Source: JAYZDF01 sp036337945 (lineage in GTDB: Bacteria > Myxococcota > Kuafuiibacteriia > Kuafuiibacteriales > Kuafuiibacteriaceae). Taken from it: 64,000 nt of DNA. The notes below the pieces were generated by a model. The model did no database searches and had not been told where the DNA came from. It saw nothing but the letters and a program-made list of their open reading frames with translations. Positions 24,658 through 34,156 of the stretch are shown here, piece after piece (position 1 is the stretch's first letter; each line of letters begins with the position of its first letter). Position numbers and translations under genes: made by a program. The DNA lies in NCBI GenBank assembly GCA_036337945.1, contig JAYZDF010000010.1, forward strand, positions 62,001 through 126,000, given 5' to 3'.

Positions 24658-26057
24658 AACCTATCATTTCTACTGCGCTGCTTCTTGGAACGATGTCCGC
24701 TTGTGTTCCCCACACCTATGTCACGAGAAAGCAGGCCGATCCCAAAGTACCCAATACCTTCTCGATGAAGAAGTCCAATTCGCAATCGAACAATTTAGAT
24801 TCAAAATGGTGGATGGAGTTTGGCGACAAGGAACTAGACTCCACAATCGAGCAAGGACTCAAAAATAATCTCGATATACAGATGGCTGCCGCTCGATTCG
24901 AACAGGCCGACGCTGTGGCCAGAAAGCTCGGTGCCGTGTATTGGCCCCGGTTCGACTTAGGAGTAGACGCCGGTCGAAATCAAATCATCAACCAATTTTT
25001 TGGTGGCGGCGCACGGACATTCAACCGTTTTGAAGTTTCAATGGGTGTTTCGTATGAATTCGACCTTTGGGGAAAATTTCGTACTCAAAGGAAAGGAGCA
25101 TTGCGAGACGCTCAAGCTTCTCACGAAGATGTCAATGCAGCGATTATGTCGATCACGGCTCGAATTAGTGAGACCTGGTATCTTCTTGGTGAGCAACGCG
25201 CTCAAGCAGTACTTTTGCGTGAGCAAATTTCCGTCAACGAAACTGTTCTGTCATTGATACAGGCAAGGTTTGAGCAAGGACTGGCCAATGCGCTAGATGT
25301 ATTCCAGCAGAAGCAACAACTGCTAAAGACGCGACGGCGACTAGAGCCTACCCTTGCGCAAATTAGGGTCTTGGAGAATCAATTAGACGTGCTCCTCGGA
25401 AGAGCACCAACCGCAAATCGAAAAGAAAAGCGGATTCAGCTGCCTCGCCTCAGTGGACTTCCTCAAATAGGCGTTCCTCTCGATCTTTTACAACAGCGAC
25501 CAGACCTACGAGCGGCATACGCACGTGTAAAAGCCGCAGATCACCGTATTGCCTCAGCCATCGCCGAGCGATTTCCGAGCTTGCGGCTCAGTGCAAGTAC
25601 TGGCTTTTTATCGGGCGATATCAGCACGATTTTTGATGGCCTGATCTGGAACGTTCTGGGTGGATTCGTTTTACCGCTCATTGACGGAGGTCAGCGAAAA
25701 GCAGAGGTCAGCCGGCAGCGAGCAATCCTAAAGATGACTTTGGCACAGTACAAAAAGGTCGTGATCACCGCAGTGCAGGAAGTCGAAGATGCTTTAGTTC
25801 AGTTAGAAAGAAAGGAATCAGAGCTCATCCAACTACAAGCGGAACTAAACGTCGCACGCTCCGCTTTTACCGAGGCACAAAACCGTTATATCCAGGGCCT
25901 GAGCTCCTACCTACCCGTTCTAACCGCCCTTGTCGGCATGCAAGAAGCTGAAAGAAATGAACTGACCGCACAAAGACAGCTAATTTCTCACCGCATTCAA
26001 CTTTATCGCGCACTCGGCGGCGGCATGAAGCCGCCTAAACAAGAGGAATCAAAATAA
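24654..26057 (+). CDS. Outer-membrane efflux lipoprotein (NodT/OprM-type)
   Basis: The outer-membrane channel of a tripartite efflux pump. I start it at the ATG at 24654, behind AGGAGGA, giving about 467 residues; upstream codons at 24624 belong to the TetR frame overlap. The lipoprotein signal ends in GTMSAC. Two similar halves follow (SKWWMEFGDKELDSTIEQGLKNN, then RPDLRAAYARVKAADHRIASAIAERFPSL), each with the long periplasmic helices of the NodT family. It overlaps the next gene by one base (TAATG). Confidence 0.93.
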   Translation: MKPIISTALLLGTMSACVPHTYVTRKQADPKVPNTFSMKKSNSQSNNLDSKWWMEFGDKELDSTIEQGLKNNLDIQMAAARFEQADAVARKLGAVYWPRFDLGVDAGRNQIINQFFGGGARTFNRFEVSMGVSYEFDLWGKFRTQRKGALRDAQASHEDVNAAIMSITARISETWYLLGEQRAQAVLLREQISVNETVLSLIQARFEQGLANALDVFQQKQQLLKTRRRLEPTLAQIRVLENQLDVLLGRAPTANRKEKRIQLPRLSGLPQIGVPLDLLQQRPDLRAAYARVKAADHRIASAIAERFPSLRLSASTGFLSGDISTIFDGLIWNVLGGFVLPLIDGGQRKAEVSRQRAILKMTLAQYKKVVITAVQEVEDALVQLERKESELIQLQAELNVARSAFTEAQNRYIQGLSSYLPVLTALVGMQEAERNELTAQRQLISHRIQLYRALGGGMKPPKQEESK

Positions 26058-27250
26058 TGCCTAAACTATCAAGAAAACTCTTACCACTCCTGGTCGTAGG
26101 CTCCGCCTTCGGTATAGCCATTGTTCTCATCAGTTCACGCCCAGCGCCACGTCGAAAACCTGCGTCGTTTAGTGCACCTTTGGTAGAAACACTTGCTGTC
26201 ACTGCTACGACAGCGAGGATTATGCTTACATCGCAAGGCACGGTGGTTCCATCACAAGAGATCACTTTGCTCCCTGAGGTTTCAGGTAAACTCATTTGGG
26301 TCAGTGAAAAATTTATCCCTGGAAGTAAACTCCGGAAAGGTGAAGTCATCGCCAAAATTGATCCGCGCAACTACCAAGCGATGGTTGAAGCTCAAAAAGC
26401 GCAACTTGAGCAGGCCATTTTAAATCTTGAGTTAGAAAAAGGTAAAAAGCGCGTCGCAGAACGAGAGTGGAGCCTCCTGCAAAAAAATCTGAAAGCGAAA
26501 GATGATCTTGGACGAGCACTTGCGCTACGAGAACCGCAACTGCGAAGCGCAAAATCGAACGTTGCTGCCGCGAATCAGGCCCTTGAAAAAGCTAATCTTG
26601 ACCTTGCCCGAACCAATCTGCGAGCGCCGTTTAACGCCGTAATACTCTCAAAAGATGCTGATTTAGGTCAGGTTGTGGGCGCAGGTCGACCGCTGGCAAA
26701 ACTCGCTGGCACCGATAGCTTCTGGGTCGAGGCCAATGTGCCCCTAGGGCATGTATCCTTTCTCCAGGACAAAACCTCTAAACGAGAGAAATCTGATGCT
26801 GTTATCGTGCAAAGGAGCGAAGGACAAACAAGCGAGAAGGCCGGTAAAGTGATCCGAGTCATGAGTAATCTAGACCCGGTTGGAAGGATGGCAAAACTCA
26901 TCATCGCTGTAAAAAACCCCTTGTCGAAAAAGAATGGCGAACTTCCTCTCTTTCTTGGTGCATTCACAGATATTCAAGTCTCGGGACAAGTACGGTCTAA
27001 CGTATTCAAAATTCCGGAATCTGTCGTTCAAGATGACGGGAAGGTCCTTATACTAAAGGAAGACAACAGCCTCGATATCCGCAAGGTCAATGTAGTTTGG
27101 AAGTCGAGAGACTCTGTAATTGTAGATAAAGGCCTGAAGACGGGAGATAGAATCATCATGACTAGAGTTCCTACTCCTATTCAAGGCATGAAACTTCGAA
27201 TCAAGGGAGAAACTCAAGCTCGCCCGGCGATTCCAGGAAAACGGTCATGA
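26057..27250 (+). CDS. RND efflux periplasmic adaptor (HlyD/MFP family)
   Basis: A 397-residue membrane-fusion protein with an N-terminal signal-anchor helix (about residues 9-26). The lipoyl half-motifs VPSQEITLLPEVSGKLIW and TNLRAPFNAVILSKDADLGQVV flank a helical hairpin (about residues 110-180), and beta-barrel and membrane-proximal domains follow. It bridges the RND pump and the outer-membrane channel. It overlaps both neighbours, by one and four bases, so stoichiometric expression is likely. Confidence 0.92.
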   Translation: MPKLSRKLLPLLVVGSAFGIAIVLISSRPAPRRKPASFSAPLVETLAVTATTARIMLTSQGTVVPSQEITLLPEVSGKLIWVSEKFIPGSKLRKGEVIAKIDPRNYQAMVEAQKAQLEQAILNLELEKGKKRVAEREWSLLQKNLKAKDDLGRALALREPQLRSAKSNVAAANQALEKANLDLARTNLRAPFNAVILSKDADLGQVVGAGRPLAKLAGTDSFWVEANVPLGHVSFLQDKTSKREKSDAVIVQRSEGQTSEKAGKVIRVMSNLDPVGRMAKLIIAVKNPLSKKNGELPLFLGAFTDIQVSGQVRSNVFKIPESVVQDDGKVLILKEDNSLDIRKVNVVWKSRDSVIVDKGLKTGDRIIMTRVPTPIQGMKLRIKGETQARPAIPGKRS

Positions 27251-30200
27251 CAAAGCAAATGTCTAAAACCGGATCCATAGCCTGGATGGCTCAAAATAGC
27301 GTCGCTGCAAACCTGTTGATGGCTGTTCTGCTGCTCGGTGGCTTGGTGAGTATGCTACGAGTCAAACAAGAAGTATTTCCAGCTTTCGATATCGATACAA
27401 TTACAGTCGCAGCGGGCTATCCGGGTGCTAGCCCGGACGAGATTGAAAAATCAATTGTCGTAGCCATTGAGGACTCTATTCGCGATGTTGATGGCATAAA
27501 GAAAATTTCATCGAGAGCACTGGAAGGCTCGGGCCAAGTTTACGCCGAACTTAGGAATGGCGCGAACCCAGAACGTACGTTGTCTGAAGTGAAAACAGCG
27601 GTCGACCGAATCACATCGTTTCCAGAGGATATGGAACGTCCCAATACAAGCCTGATGGCTTCTCGAAGAAGCGTAATTTCTATCATGATCTACGGAGACG
27701 TCGGTGAGCAGGTTCTAAAATCCATGTCCGACATTTTTTATGAAGATTTATTGGCGATGGAAGCCATCACGACGGTAGATGTTAGAGGCCTACCTCCGCC
27801 AGAGATTAGTATCGAAATTTCTCAAAAGGCCTTGCGTCAACATGGGCTGACAATCGAAGGGGTCGCCAGAACTATTCGAAATGCATCGGTTGAAGTACCT
27901 GGGGGCGGCGTAAAGACACAACGTGGTGAAATCCTGCTTCGCGTGACCGAAAGACGTGAGTTTGGAAGGGAATTCAGCGACATCATTGTTAAGTCAGGTC
28001 GAAACGGTAACCAAGTAAAGTTAAGTGAGGTCGCCCAGATTCGTGATGACTTCAAAGAGACCGATCAGTCGGCAAGCTTCAACGGCAAGCCTGCGATTCG
28101 CTTAACGGTCATGAGAGTTGGTAATCAAAAACCTCTGGAGATAGCAAACGCCGTAAAGCAGTACGTCAATGACATGCGTCCAACGCTTCCAGAGGGTGTG
28201 CAAGTGGCTACCTGGGGAGACCAGTCGGAAATCTATAAAGACCGAATTGGTCTACTCACGAGGAACGGAATCTACGGATTATTCTTGGTATTAGGAGTGC
28301 TAGGCCTCATTCTTGATTTCCGATTAGCGTTTTGGGTCACTTTGGGAATTCCAATTTCATTTTTTGGGTCACTCATATTTTTCCCGGCTGCGGACGCTTC
28401 AATCAACATGGTGTCAATGATGGCATTCATCATCACCCTTGGCATGGTGGTCGATGACGCCATTGTTGTCGGGGAAAATATCTTTACGACACGAAAGACA
28501 GAAAAAGACCCCAATGTTGCATCGATCGCCGGCGCCCATGAAGTATCTGTCCCGGTTGTTTTTTCGATCCTCACTACGGTCAGCGCATTCGCTCCGCTTT
28601 TCTTTGTAAGCGGCGTTATGGGTAAAATTCTTTGGTCGGTACCATTCGTTGTCGTTTCAGTGCTTCTTTTATCCTTGGTCGAGTCACTGTACATCTTACC
28701 TGCACATCTCGCGCACACCCCTCTCGAGCCCACGAATGCCATATTGAAAAAACTCCAAATCATACCCATTCGAGCCAATCGTATTCTCGATAACTTTATT
28801 GAAAATCAATTTCAGCCTGTTTTACGCAAAGCCGTCGAATATCGAGGACTCACAATCGCGATTGGTTTCTCAGGACTCATCATCACCATCGGACTCATCG
28901 CTGGTGGGAGGATCGGGGCCACATTTCTCCCCAGAATTCCTGCAAATCGCGTTCAAGTCAGTGTCGAACTTCCGTATGGAACTTCGGTAGCCTACACGAA
29001 AACCGTACAAACAAAACTCATCGAGGCAGCTCAAAAAACCGCGAAGAGCTTCGGTACCCAAAACGGAGATATCCGCGGTATCTACGGACTCATAGGAAAA
29101 CGACTCCGTGGAGGAGGACCCGTAAATACAGGCTCTGGCGCAGCGGGTGGTCACATCGCCGGCGTCTCAGTACTACTGGCTGAAAACGACAAAAGAAGTT
29201 ACGGAGCGCGACAGTTCACTCAAAAGTGGCGCGAAACCATCGGCGAAATTCCCGGAGTGAAGTCGATCTCCTTCAAATTTTCAAGAGGACCATCTGGTGG
29301 TGCCGCAATCAACGTCGAACTTAGTCATCCGAGTAAGGATACACTTGAGGAAGCAGCTCGTCGGACCGCAGAATTACTCCAGTCTTTTGATGGAGTAAGA
29401 GATATCGATACAGGCTTCGATGACGGCAAGCCTCAAATTGATTTTACGCTCAAGCCAGCGGCTCGCACGTTAGGAATCACTGAGGTCAATTTGGGGAGAC
29501 AACTTAGAAGCTCGTTTTTCGGAAGCGAAGCTTTGAGGCAACAGCGCGGGCGAGATGAGCTTCGAGTGATGGTTAGATTACCTGAAAACGAACGGAGAAC
29601 CCAAAGCGATGTTGAGAACCTTATCGTTCAAAGCCCGAGCGGAGGCGAGATTCCACTAAAAGAGGCGGCCAACATCTCTTTTGGAACTTCATTCACCGCC
29701 ATCAAAAGAGTAGGTGGTCGGCGTGCAGTCAATGTAACGGCCGATGTAGATGAAAAAAAAGCGAATGCAAAAGTGGTCGCTGAGCGTTTCGTGCAAGAAA
29801 TCCTGCCCAAGATCGCTTCTGAATACCCCGGGATCAAATATTCTCTCGAAGGAGAACAAAGAGAACGTAAAGAATCATTCGCAAGCATGGCCCAAGGCGG
29901 TCTCATCGCTCTTGTGGTAATTTTTGGATTACTTGCGATTCCCTTCAGGAGTTACGTTCAACCAATAATTATCATGACCGCAATACCTTTTGGGTTGGTC
30001 GGAGCTGTGATCGGGCATCTCGTTATGGGCTATAGCCTGAGTCTCATTAGTATGTTTGGACTCGTCGCACTTACGGGAGTCACAGTGAATGATTCACTCA
30101 TTCTTGTCGTAGCCATTAACCGCTATCGAGAAAGCGGGCATTCATTGTTTGAAGCCGTGGTGTTTGGAGGAATGAGGCGCTTCCGGCCGATTGTACTAAC

Positions 30201-30441
30201 TTCGGCGACAACATTTCTCGGACTCGCGCCAATGATCTTTGAAACATCGACTCAGGCTCGATTTTTGATTCCGATGGCGCTCAGCCTCGGATACGGTATC
30301 CTATTCGCGACGGTCGTTATTTTGCTCATTGTGCCGGCGCGATATATGTCCGTAGAGAGCTTCAAGCTTTGGCTCAATGAAGAAGATCCAAATGCAAAAT
30401 CCGTAGCACTAGAAGAAGAGTACTCAACTCCAGGTGGATGA
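27247..30441 (+). CDS. RND efflux pump inner-membrane transporter
   Basis: A 1064-residue AcrB-type (HAE1) transporter: 12 membrane helices with two large periplasmic loops. Landmarks are the N-terminal NSVAANLLMAVLLLGG, the GASPDEIEKSIVVAIEDSI porter domain, the proton-relay helix LGMVVDDAIVVGENIF and the second-half GVTVNDSLILVVAINRYRESG. The second-half intracellular FGGMRRFRPIVLTSATTFLGL is also typical. Substrate is unknown; sequence alone does not separate drug from lipid or metal export. It ends two bases before the convergent VOC gene. Confidence 0.96.
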   Translation: MTKQMSKTGSIAWMAQNSVAANLLMAVLLLGGLVSMLRVKQEVFPAFDIDTITVAAGYPGASPDEIEKSIVVAIEDSIRDVDGIKKISSRALEGSGQVYAELRNGANPERTLSEVKTAVDRITSFPEDMERPNTSLMASRRSVISIMIYGDVGEQVLKSMSDIFYEDLLAMEAITTVDVRGLPPPEISIEISQKALRQHGLTIEGVARTIRNASVEVPGGGVKTQRGEILLRVTERREFGREFSDIIVKSGRNGNQVKLSEVAQIRDDFKETDQSASFNGKPAIRLTVMRVGNQKPLEIANAVKQYVNDMRPTLPEGVQVATWGDQSEIYKDRIGLLTRNGIYGLFLVLGVLGLILDFRLAFWVTLGIPISFFGSLIFFPAADASINMVSMMAFIITLGMVVDDAIVVGENIFTTRKTEKDPNVASIAGAHEVSVPVVFSILTTVSAFAPLFFVSGVMGKILWSVPFVVVSVLLLSLVESLYILPAHLAHTPLEPTNAILKKLQIIPIRANRILDNFIENQFQPVLRKAVEYRGLTIAIGFSGLIITIGLIAGGRIGATFLPRIPANRVQVSVELPYGTSVAYTKTVQTKLIEAAQKTAKSFGTQNGDIRGIYGLIGKRLRGGGPVNTGSGAAGGHIAGVSVLLAENDKRSYGARQFTQKWRETIGEIPGVKSISFKFSRGPSGGAAINVELSHPSKDTLEEAARRTAELLQSFDGVRDIDTGFDDGKPQIDFTLKPAARTLGITEVNLGRQLRSSFFGSEALRQQRGRDELRVMVRLPENERRTQSDVENLIVQSPSGGEIPLKEAANISFGTSFTAIKRVGGRRAVNVTADVDEKKANAKVVAERFVQEILPKIASEYPGIKYSLEGEQRERKESFASMAQGGLIALVVIFGLLAIPFRSYVQPIIIMTAIPFGLVGAVIGHLVMGYSLSLISMFGLVALTGVTVNDSLILVVAINRYRESGHSLFEAVVFGGMRRFRPIVLTSATTFLGLAPMIFETSTQARFLIPMALSLGYGILFATVVILLIVPARYMSVESFKLWLNEEDPNAKSVALEEEYSTPGG

Positions 30442-30443
30442 AA

Positions 30444-30875
30444 TCAAGTCGCAAACAGCATACTCATATCCCTAAAGCTTTTGAACTCGAGTGCGTTACC
30501 ACACGGCTCTCTTATAAAGAGCGTCGCCTGCTCTCCCGGCTGTCCCTCAAATCGGATATGAGGTTCAATTAGAAAGCTGCACTCTTCCTGTAGAAGTCTG
30601 TCTCTGAGCTTATGCCAATTGTCCCAGTCTAAAATTACTCCGAAATGAAACGCGGGAACTTGATCCCCGTCAACAGGGTTATGTGCCACGCTGCTCGATT
30701 CTTCTACAAGATGAATTGTGAGCTGATGCCCAAAGAAATTGAAATCGATCCAACGTTCGTCTGTTCGGCCAACCTCGCAGCCCAGGGTAGATACGAAAAA
30801 GTCCCTTGATTTCGTAAGGTCCGTTACTCCAACCGCCAGATGAAAACGAGGCCACGCTACTTGTTCATTTTTCAC
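30444..30875 (-). CDS. VOC family (glyoxalase/dioxygenase-like) protein
   Basis: A 143-residue protein with paired beta-alpha-beta-beta-beta modules of the vicinal oxygen chelate fold. Possible metal ligands are the His of RFHLAVGV, the His of PAFHFGVIL and the Glu of CGNALEFKSF. The family includes glyoxalases, dioxygenases and fosfomycin-resistance enzymes; nothing here chooses among them. AGAGGG precedes the ATG at a normal distance. It is divergent from menB. Confidence 0.82.
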   Translation of the reverse strand: MKNEQVAWPRFHLAVGVTDLTKSRDFFVSTLGCEVGRTDERWIDFNFFGHQLTIHLVEESSSVAHNPVDGDQVPAFHFGVILDWDNWHKLRDRLLQEECSFLIEPHIRFEGQPGEQATLFIREPCGNALEFKSFRDMSMLFAT

Positions 30876-30935
30876 CCTCTAAGTGTACATCCAAAAGGGT
30901 CTTAAGTTGAAAGAGCGTTGACTTCGTAGACGGTA

Positions 30936-30961
30936 AATACCAATGGTTACTTGGAGGTATT
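30936..30961 (+). promoter_or_regulatory. Hairpin overlapping the menB ribosome-binding site
   Basis: AATA and CCAA (30936-30943) can pair with TTGG and TATT (30951-30961), with AGG bulged out, closing a seven-base loop. The GGAGG ribosome-binding site of menB lies within the 3' side, so the fold would partly hide it. An alternative pairing of AATACC with GGTATT has the same effect. Function is inferred. Confidence 0.4.
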
Positions 30962-30964
30962 GCT

Positions 30965-31855
30965 ATGATTTCAGAAATATTTGATCCGGAACAATGGTCA
31001 GAGGTAGAAGGCTTTGATTTTACAGATCTAACCTATCATCGCGCCAAAGATCAGGGCACAGTGCGTATCGCTTTCAATCGTCCCGAAGTTCGCAATGCCT
31101 TTCGCCCAAATACAGTTGATGAGCTGTACCGAGCGCTAGATCACGCTCGCATGACCTCTGACGTGGGCTGTGTTTTGCTGACCGGCAATGGTCCATCACC
31201 AAAAGATGGTGGCTGGGCATTTTGCTCCGGAGGTGATCAGAGAATTCGCGGTAAAGATGGCTATAAATATGAAGGAGCCAGCGGCCTCGACCCTGCCAGG
31301 CTCGGGCGGCTCCACATCTTAGAAGTACAAAGATTAATTCGTTTTATGCCTAAGGTTGTTATTGCTGTTGTTCCCGGCTGGGCAGTTGGTGGAGGTCATA
31401 GCCTTCATGTCGTTTGCGACCTCACCATCGCGAGTCGACAGCATGCAGTTTTCAAGCAAACCGACCCAGATGTTGCAAGCTTTGACAGTGGGTACGGCTC
31501 TGCTCTTCTTGCGCGCCAGGTCGGACAAAAGAAAGCAAGAGAGATCTTTTTTCTTGGATACAACTATGATGCTGAACAATCGGCAGCGATGGGTATGGTG
31601 AATCTCGTAGTCGAACACAGCGAACTTGAAAAAACAGCACTTGAGTGGGCTGCGACGATTAACTCGAAAAGTCCAACGGCTATGCGCATGCTGAAATATG
31701 GCTTTAATCTTCCTGACGATGGAATGGTTGGTCAGCAGCTTTTCGCGGGAGAAGCCACACGACTCGCGTATGGGACAGACGAAGCGCAGGAAGGCAGAGA
31801 CGCGTTCCTTGAGAAACGAGACCAAGACTACTCGAAATTTCCTTGGCACTTCTAG
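30965..31855 (+). CDS. menB: 1,4-dihydroxy-2-naphthoyl-CoA synthase
   Basis: Closes the naphthoate ring of menaquinone from o-succinylbenzoyl-CoA. The 296-residue crotonase-fold protein carries the MenB-specific signatures WAFCSGGDQRIRG, GWAVGGGHSLHVVCDLTIA and QTDPDVASFDSGYGSALLAR, and the C-terminal EEGQEGR-like DEAQEGRDAFLEKRDQDYSKF. This distinguishes it from general enoyl-CoA hydratases. TTGGAGG precedes the ATG but may be masked by a hairpin. No other men gene is in the window. The deaminase gene follows after three bases. Confidence 0.93.
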   Translation: MISEIFDPEQWSEVEGFDFTDLTYHRAKDQGTVRIAFNRPEVRNAFRPNTVDELYRALDHARMTSDVGCVLLTGNGPSPKDGGWAFCSGGDQRIRGKDGYKYEGASGLDPARLGRLHILEVQRLIRFMPKVVIAVVPGWAVGGGHSLHVVCDLTIASRQHAVFKQTDPDVASFDSGYGSALLARQVGQKKAREIFFLGYNYDAEQSAAMGMVNLVVEHSELEKTALEWAATINSKSPTAMRMLKYGFNLPDDGMVGQQLFAGEATRLAYGTDEAQEGRDAFLEKRDQDYSKFPWHF

Positions 31856-31858
31856 ACA

Positions 31859-32350
31859 ATGGAAGCAAACTCAGAGCAACTCACCTCATTTGACGAAGCT
31901 TGTTTAGCTAGGGCTCATGAATTGGCGCTTGAAGCCGAAGCGAAGGGAAATATGCCCATCGGTTCAGTCTTCGCGCGGTCAGACAGAGTTATTGCCGAAG
32001 GTCGTAATGAATTACTGATTCCAACCTACAACCCCGGGGCTCATGCAGAAATGGTCGCGCTCGCTCAGGTACCCAAAACAGAGTTGCAACGCGCAAATGA
32101 GATCACTTGTTATAGCACTTTGGAGCCTTGCATCATGTGCACGAGTACTCTCATTCTTCATGGCATCCGGCGAGTTGTGTTCGGTGCCCTTGACCAAGAA
32201 GGCGGCGGACGCTTTATACTCGACCATCTCCCCCCCTACTACTCTGAATCTAAAATCCACTGGATAGGCCCGGTGGACCCCGAAGTTTACGACCCACTCT
32301 ATCGTAGAGCGCTTGAAAGGTTTGAAAAATTGCCGTGTGGGTGCCCATAA
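31859..32350 (+). CDS. Nucleoside/nucleobase deaminase (CMP/dCMP deaminase fold)
   Basis: A 163-residue zinc deaminase. The catalytic HAE motif is in PGAHAEMVAL and the zinc cysteines in LEPCIMCTSTLI. The overall length and HGIRRVVFGALDQEGG resemble TadA-like and guanine-deaminase-like proteins. Without the TadA substrate-binding residues confirmed I leave the substrate open; a small nucleobase or nucleoside is likely. It starts three bases after menB and ends seven bases before the convergent SpoIID gene. Confidence 0.85.
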   Translation: MEANSEQLTSFDEACLARAHELALEAEAKGNMPIGSVFARSDRVIAEGRNELLIPTYNPGAHAEMVALAQVPKTELQRANEITCYSTLEPCIMCTSTLILHGIRRVVFGALDQEGGGRFILDHLPPYYSESKIHWIGPVDPEVYDPLYRRALERFEKLPCGCP

Positions 32351-32357
32351 AACAAGT

Positions 32358-33488
32358 CTAGTAGACTCGGTGCACTCCAGACCCGTTATAATAATGGGCT
32401 AGAATTTCCAGGTAGTTATAACCTGCGTCTGCCAAACCTTTTGCACCCCATTGGCACATCCCAACGCCGTGCCCAAATCCTCGACCTCTGAAATGAACGT
32501 CTCCGCCCCGCGTCTTCGCACTAAACTTTGAAGAAAACACCTTGGAATATCCCGACGCAGTTCGCAAGCTTCGAGATGAGAGAAAAAACTTTTTCGAACG
32601 CGTGAACGCTGTTGTCTTCATTTGACCATTTTTTCGATAGATTTCTGTTAATTTGCCGCTGATTAGTTTTGCTTTTTGTAACGAACGTTCAAGGTCTTTC
32701 AGCGGTATTTGTGTCTCCCAACGATAACGAGGGGATGGTCTGCACCACTTGCACTTCTTAGGAACGAGATAAGAAACATGATTACCAAAAGCCTCTCTCG
32801 CCGAATTCGTTTGACCACCGCAAGTCGAGTGAAAGAGAGCTTCTACAAGGCGATGCTTGTGACTCAAGACTTCTCCGCGAGTAAGCGATACGGCATCAAT
32901 CACTGACTGACTAATCCTTTCAGCGCCCTTATATACTTGTGAAAGAACAGTGGACTCTAAGTCATAAGCTCGATTGGCGTATCTCATAATCATTCGACGT
33001 TGCATAGCGTAGGTTCGTGCCGCAACCGCTTGCGCCTTGAGTGCGTCCGAGGGCCAAAGAGGGTTCATTTCGCTACCCACAATTCCAAGGAGATAGGTTT
33101 CGATAGGAATTCTATTTATGACAAGAAGTCGCCCTTTCTTAACTTCAGCAGAAATACGACCAAGGTATAATGTGCCGTCGACGCGAACCCCATCATTTGA
33201 CTCGAAGATTAATTTCTTTGATTCGCGTCTCGCTTTCTTATCGTATTTTAGGCCCTGCGTTGAAATTCTGACCCTTGAATTTGAAACCCGAAGCGAAATA
33301 TTTGCTTCGCCTACGGCGGTCGCTAGACGCTCACCAATCACTCCGTCAAAAACGGATAAATCTAAACCGGAGATCATGATAGATTTTGCAGTGGAGCTTA
33401 GGGCTATTCGGACTTCGTCTTCAGCTTGGGCAAAATTCGCGGTCATCAGACCAAATATCAAAGTGGGAATTGCGAAGCCTTTGCTCAT
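32358..33488 (-). CDS. SpoIID/LytB-domain peptidoglycan glycan-strand lyase
   Basis: Predicted periplasmic lytic enzyme acting on peptide-free (denuded) glycan. From the ATG at 33488 it has 376 residues with a signal peptide (MSKGFAIPTLIFGLMTANFAQA); a start at 33533 would add 15 residues. The SpoIID core is strong: IPIETYLLGIVGSEMNPLW with the catalytic Glu in GSEM, then DALKAQAVAARTYAMQ, EALFHSTCGGQTNSA and the C-terminal FRGRGFGHGVGMCQWGAKGLAD. It lies just downstream of the pilus-tip operon on the same strand, 105 bases after fimT. This raises the possibility of local wall opening for pili. Confidence 0.9.
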   Translation of the reverse strand: MSKGFAIPTLIFGLMTANFAQAEDEVRIALSSTAKSIMISGLDLSVFDGVIGERLATAVGEANISLRVSNSRVRISTQGLKYDKKARRESKKLIFESNDGVRVDGTLYLGRISAEVKKGRLLVINRIPIETYLLGIVGSEMNPLWPSDALKAQAVAARTYAMQRRMIMRYANRAYDLESTVLSQVYKGAERISQSVIDAVSLTRGEVLSHKHRLVEALFHSTCGGQTNSAREAFGNHVSYLVPKKCKWCRPSPRYRWETQIPLKDLERSLQKAKLISGKLTEIYRKNGQMKTTAFTRSKKFFLSSRSLRTASGYSKVFSSKFSAKTRGGDVHFRGRGFGHGVGMCQWGAKGLADAGYNYLEILAHYYNGSGVHRVY

Positions 33489-33592
33489 CAAAATCGAAAC
33501 AAACTTGTGGGACAAGCATGATGACCGTGCCATGTCTGGAAACCGACCGCAAATTGTTCAGCTGTTTTTCGAAAGCGCTTATCTATATAAAA

Positions 33593-34156
33593 TTACTCGA
33601 GACTTATTGGTTCGATTCGAACTTGCCCAACAGTCGTAATAGTAATTTCCCGCCCCCGATTGATGCTATCTTCAATGAGAGAAAATTCTTGATCGCCTAC
33701 CGCTCGACCGTCCCGCTGAAATCTAATCATTCTTCCAACCGAATCAGATGTGAATCTCACACGATTGCTTTCACTTTGAGTGAGAAAGTTTGTCGCGTGA
33801 ATGACTTCTTCTCCGCCGGCTTGTGTATCGCTATCAACGAAGACCTCGAAGGTGTTCACAGAGGTCACTCGAAATCCAGCGGAACGAACTTTCGGTTGGG
33901 CTGCCCAGCCCTGGAACTCTCCGGGAGCCCCCACCGGTTGAGCGTTTCCAGACTGAATTAATCGCCCGGTCAAAGCTTCTGTCCTAGCCTCCAGGATTCG
34001 CCCCATGACATTGGCGGCGACGGCATTTAATCTTGCATCTTTCTGTGCTCGAACAAACCACGTCACTGAAACGGTACCAACTATTGCGATAATCGCCATT
34101 GCGACTACGATTTCAATCAGACTGAAACCGTGTTTATCCGAGACAGACATGGTCAT
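33593..34156 (-). CDS. fimT: Type IV pilus minor pilin (FimT/GspH-like)
   Basis: A 187-residue pseudopilin with a short leader and prepilin-peptidase site (KHG before FSLIEIVVAMAIIAIVG), with Glu at mature position 5. The globular part contains RILEARTEALTGR and ends in a GspH-like TITTVGQVRI strand. GspH/FimT proteins help start pilus assembly; some FimT proteins bind DNA for uptake. It overlaps the preceding unknown gene by four bases and is the last gene of the operon. Confidence 0.88.
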   Translation of the reverse strand: MTMSVSDKHGFSLIEIVVAMAIIAIVGTVSVTWFVRAQKDARLNAVAANVMGRILEARTEALTGRLIQSGNAQPVGAPGEFQGWAAQPKVRSAGFRVTSVNTFEVFVDSDTQAGGEEVIHATNFLTQSESNRVRFTSDSVGRMIRFQRDGRAVGDQEFSLIEDSINRGREITITTVGQVRIEPISLE

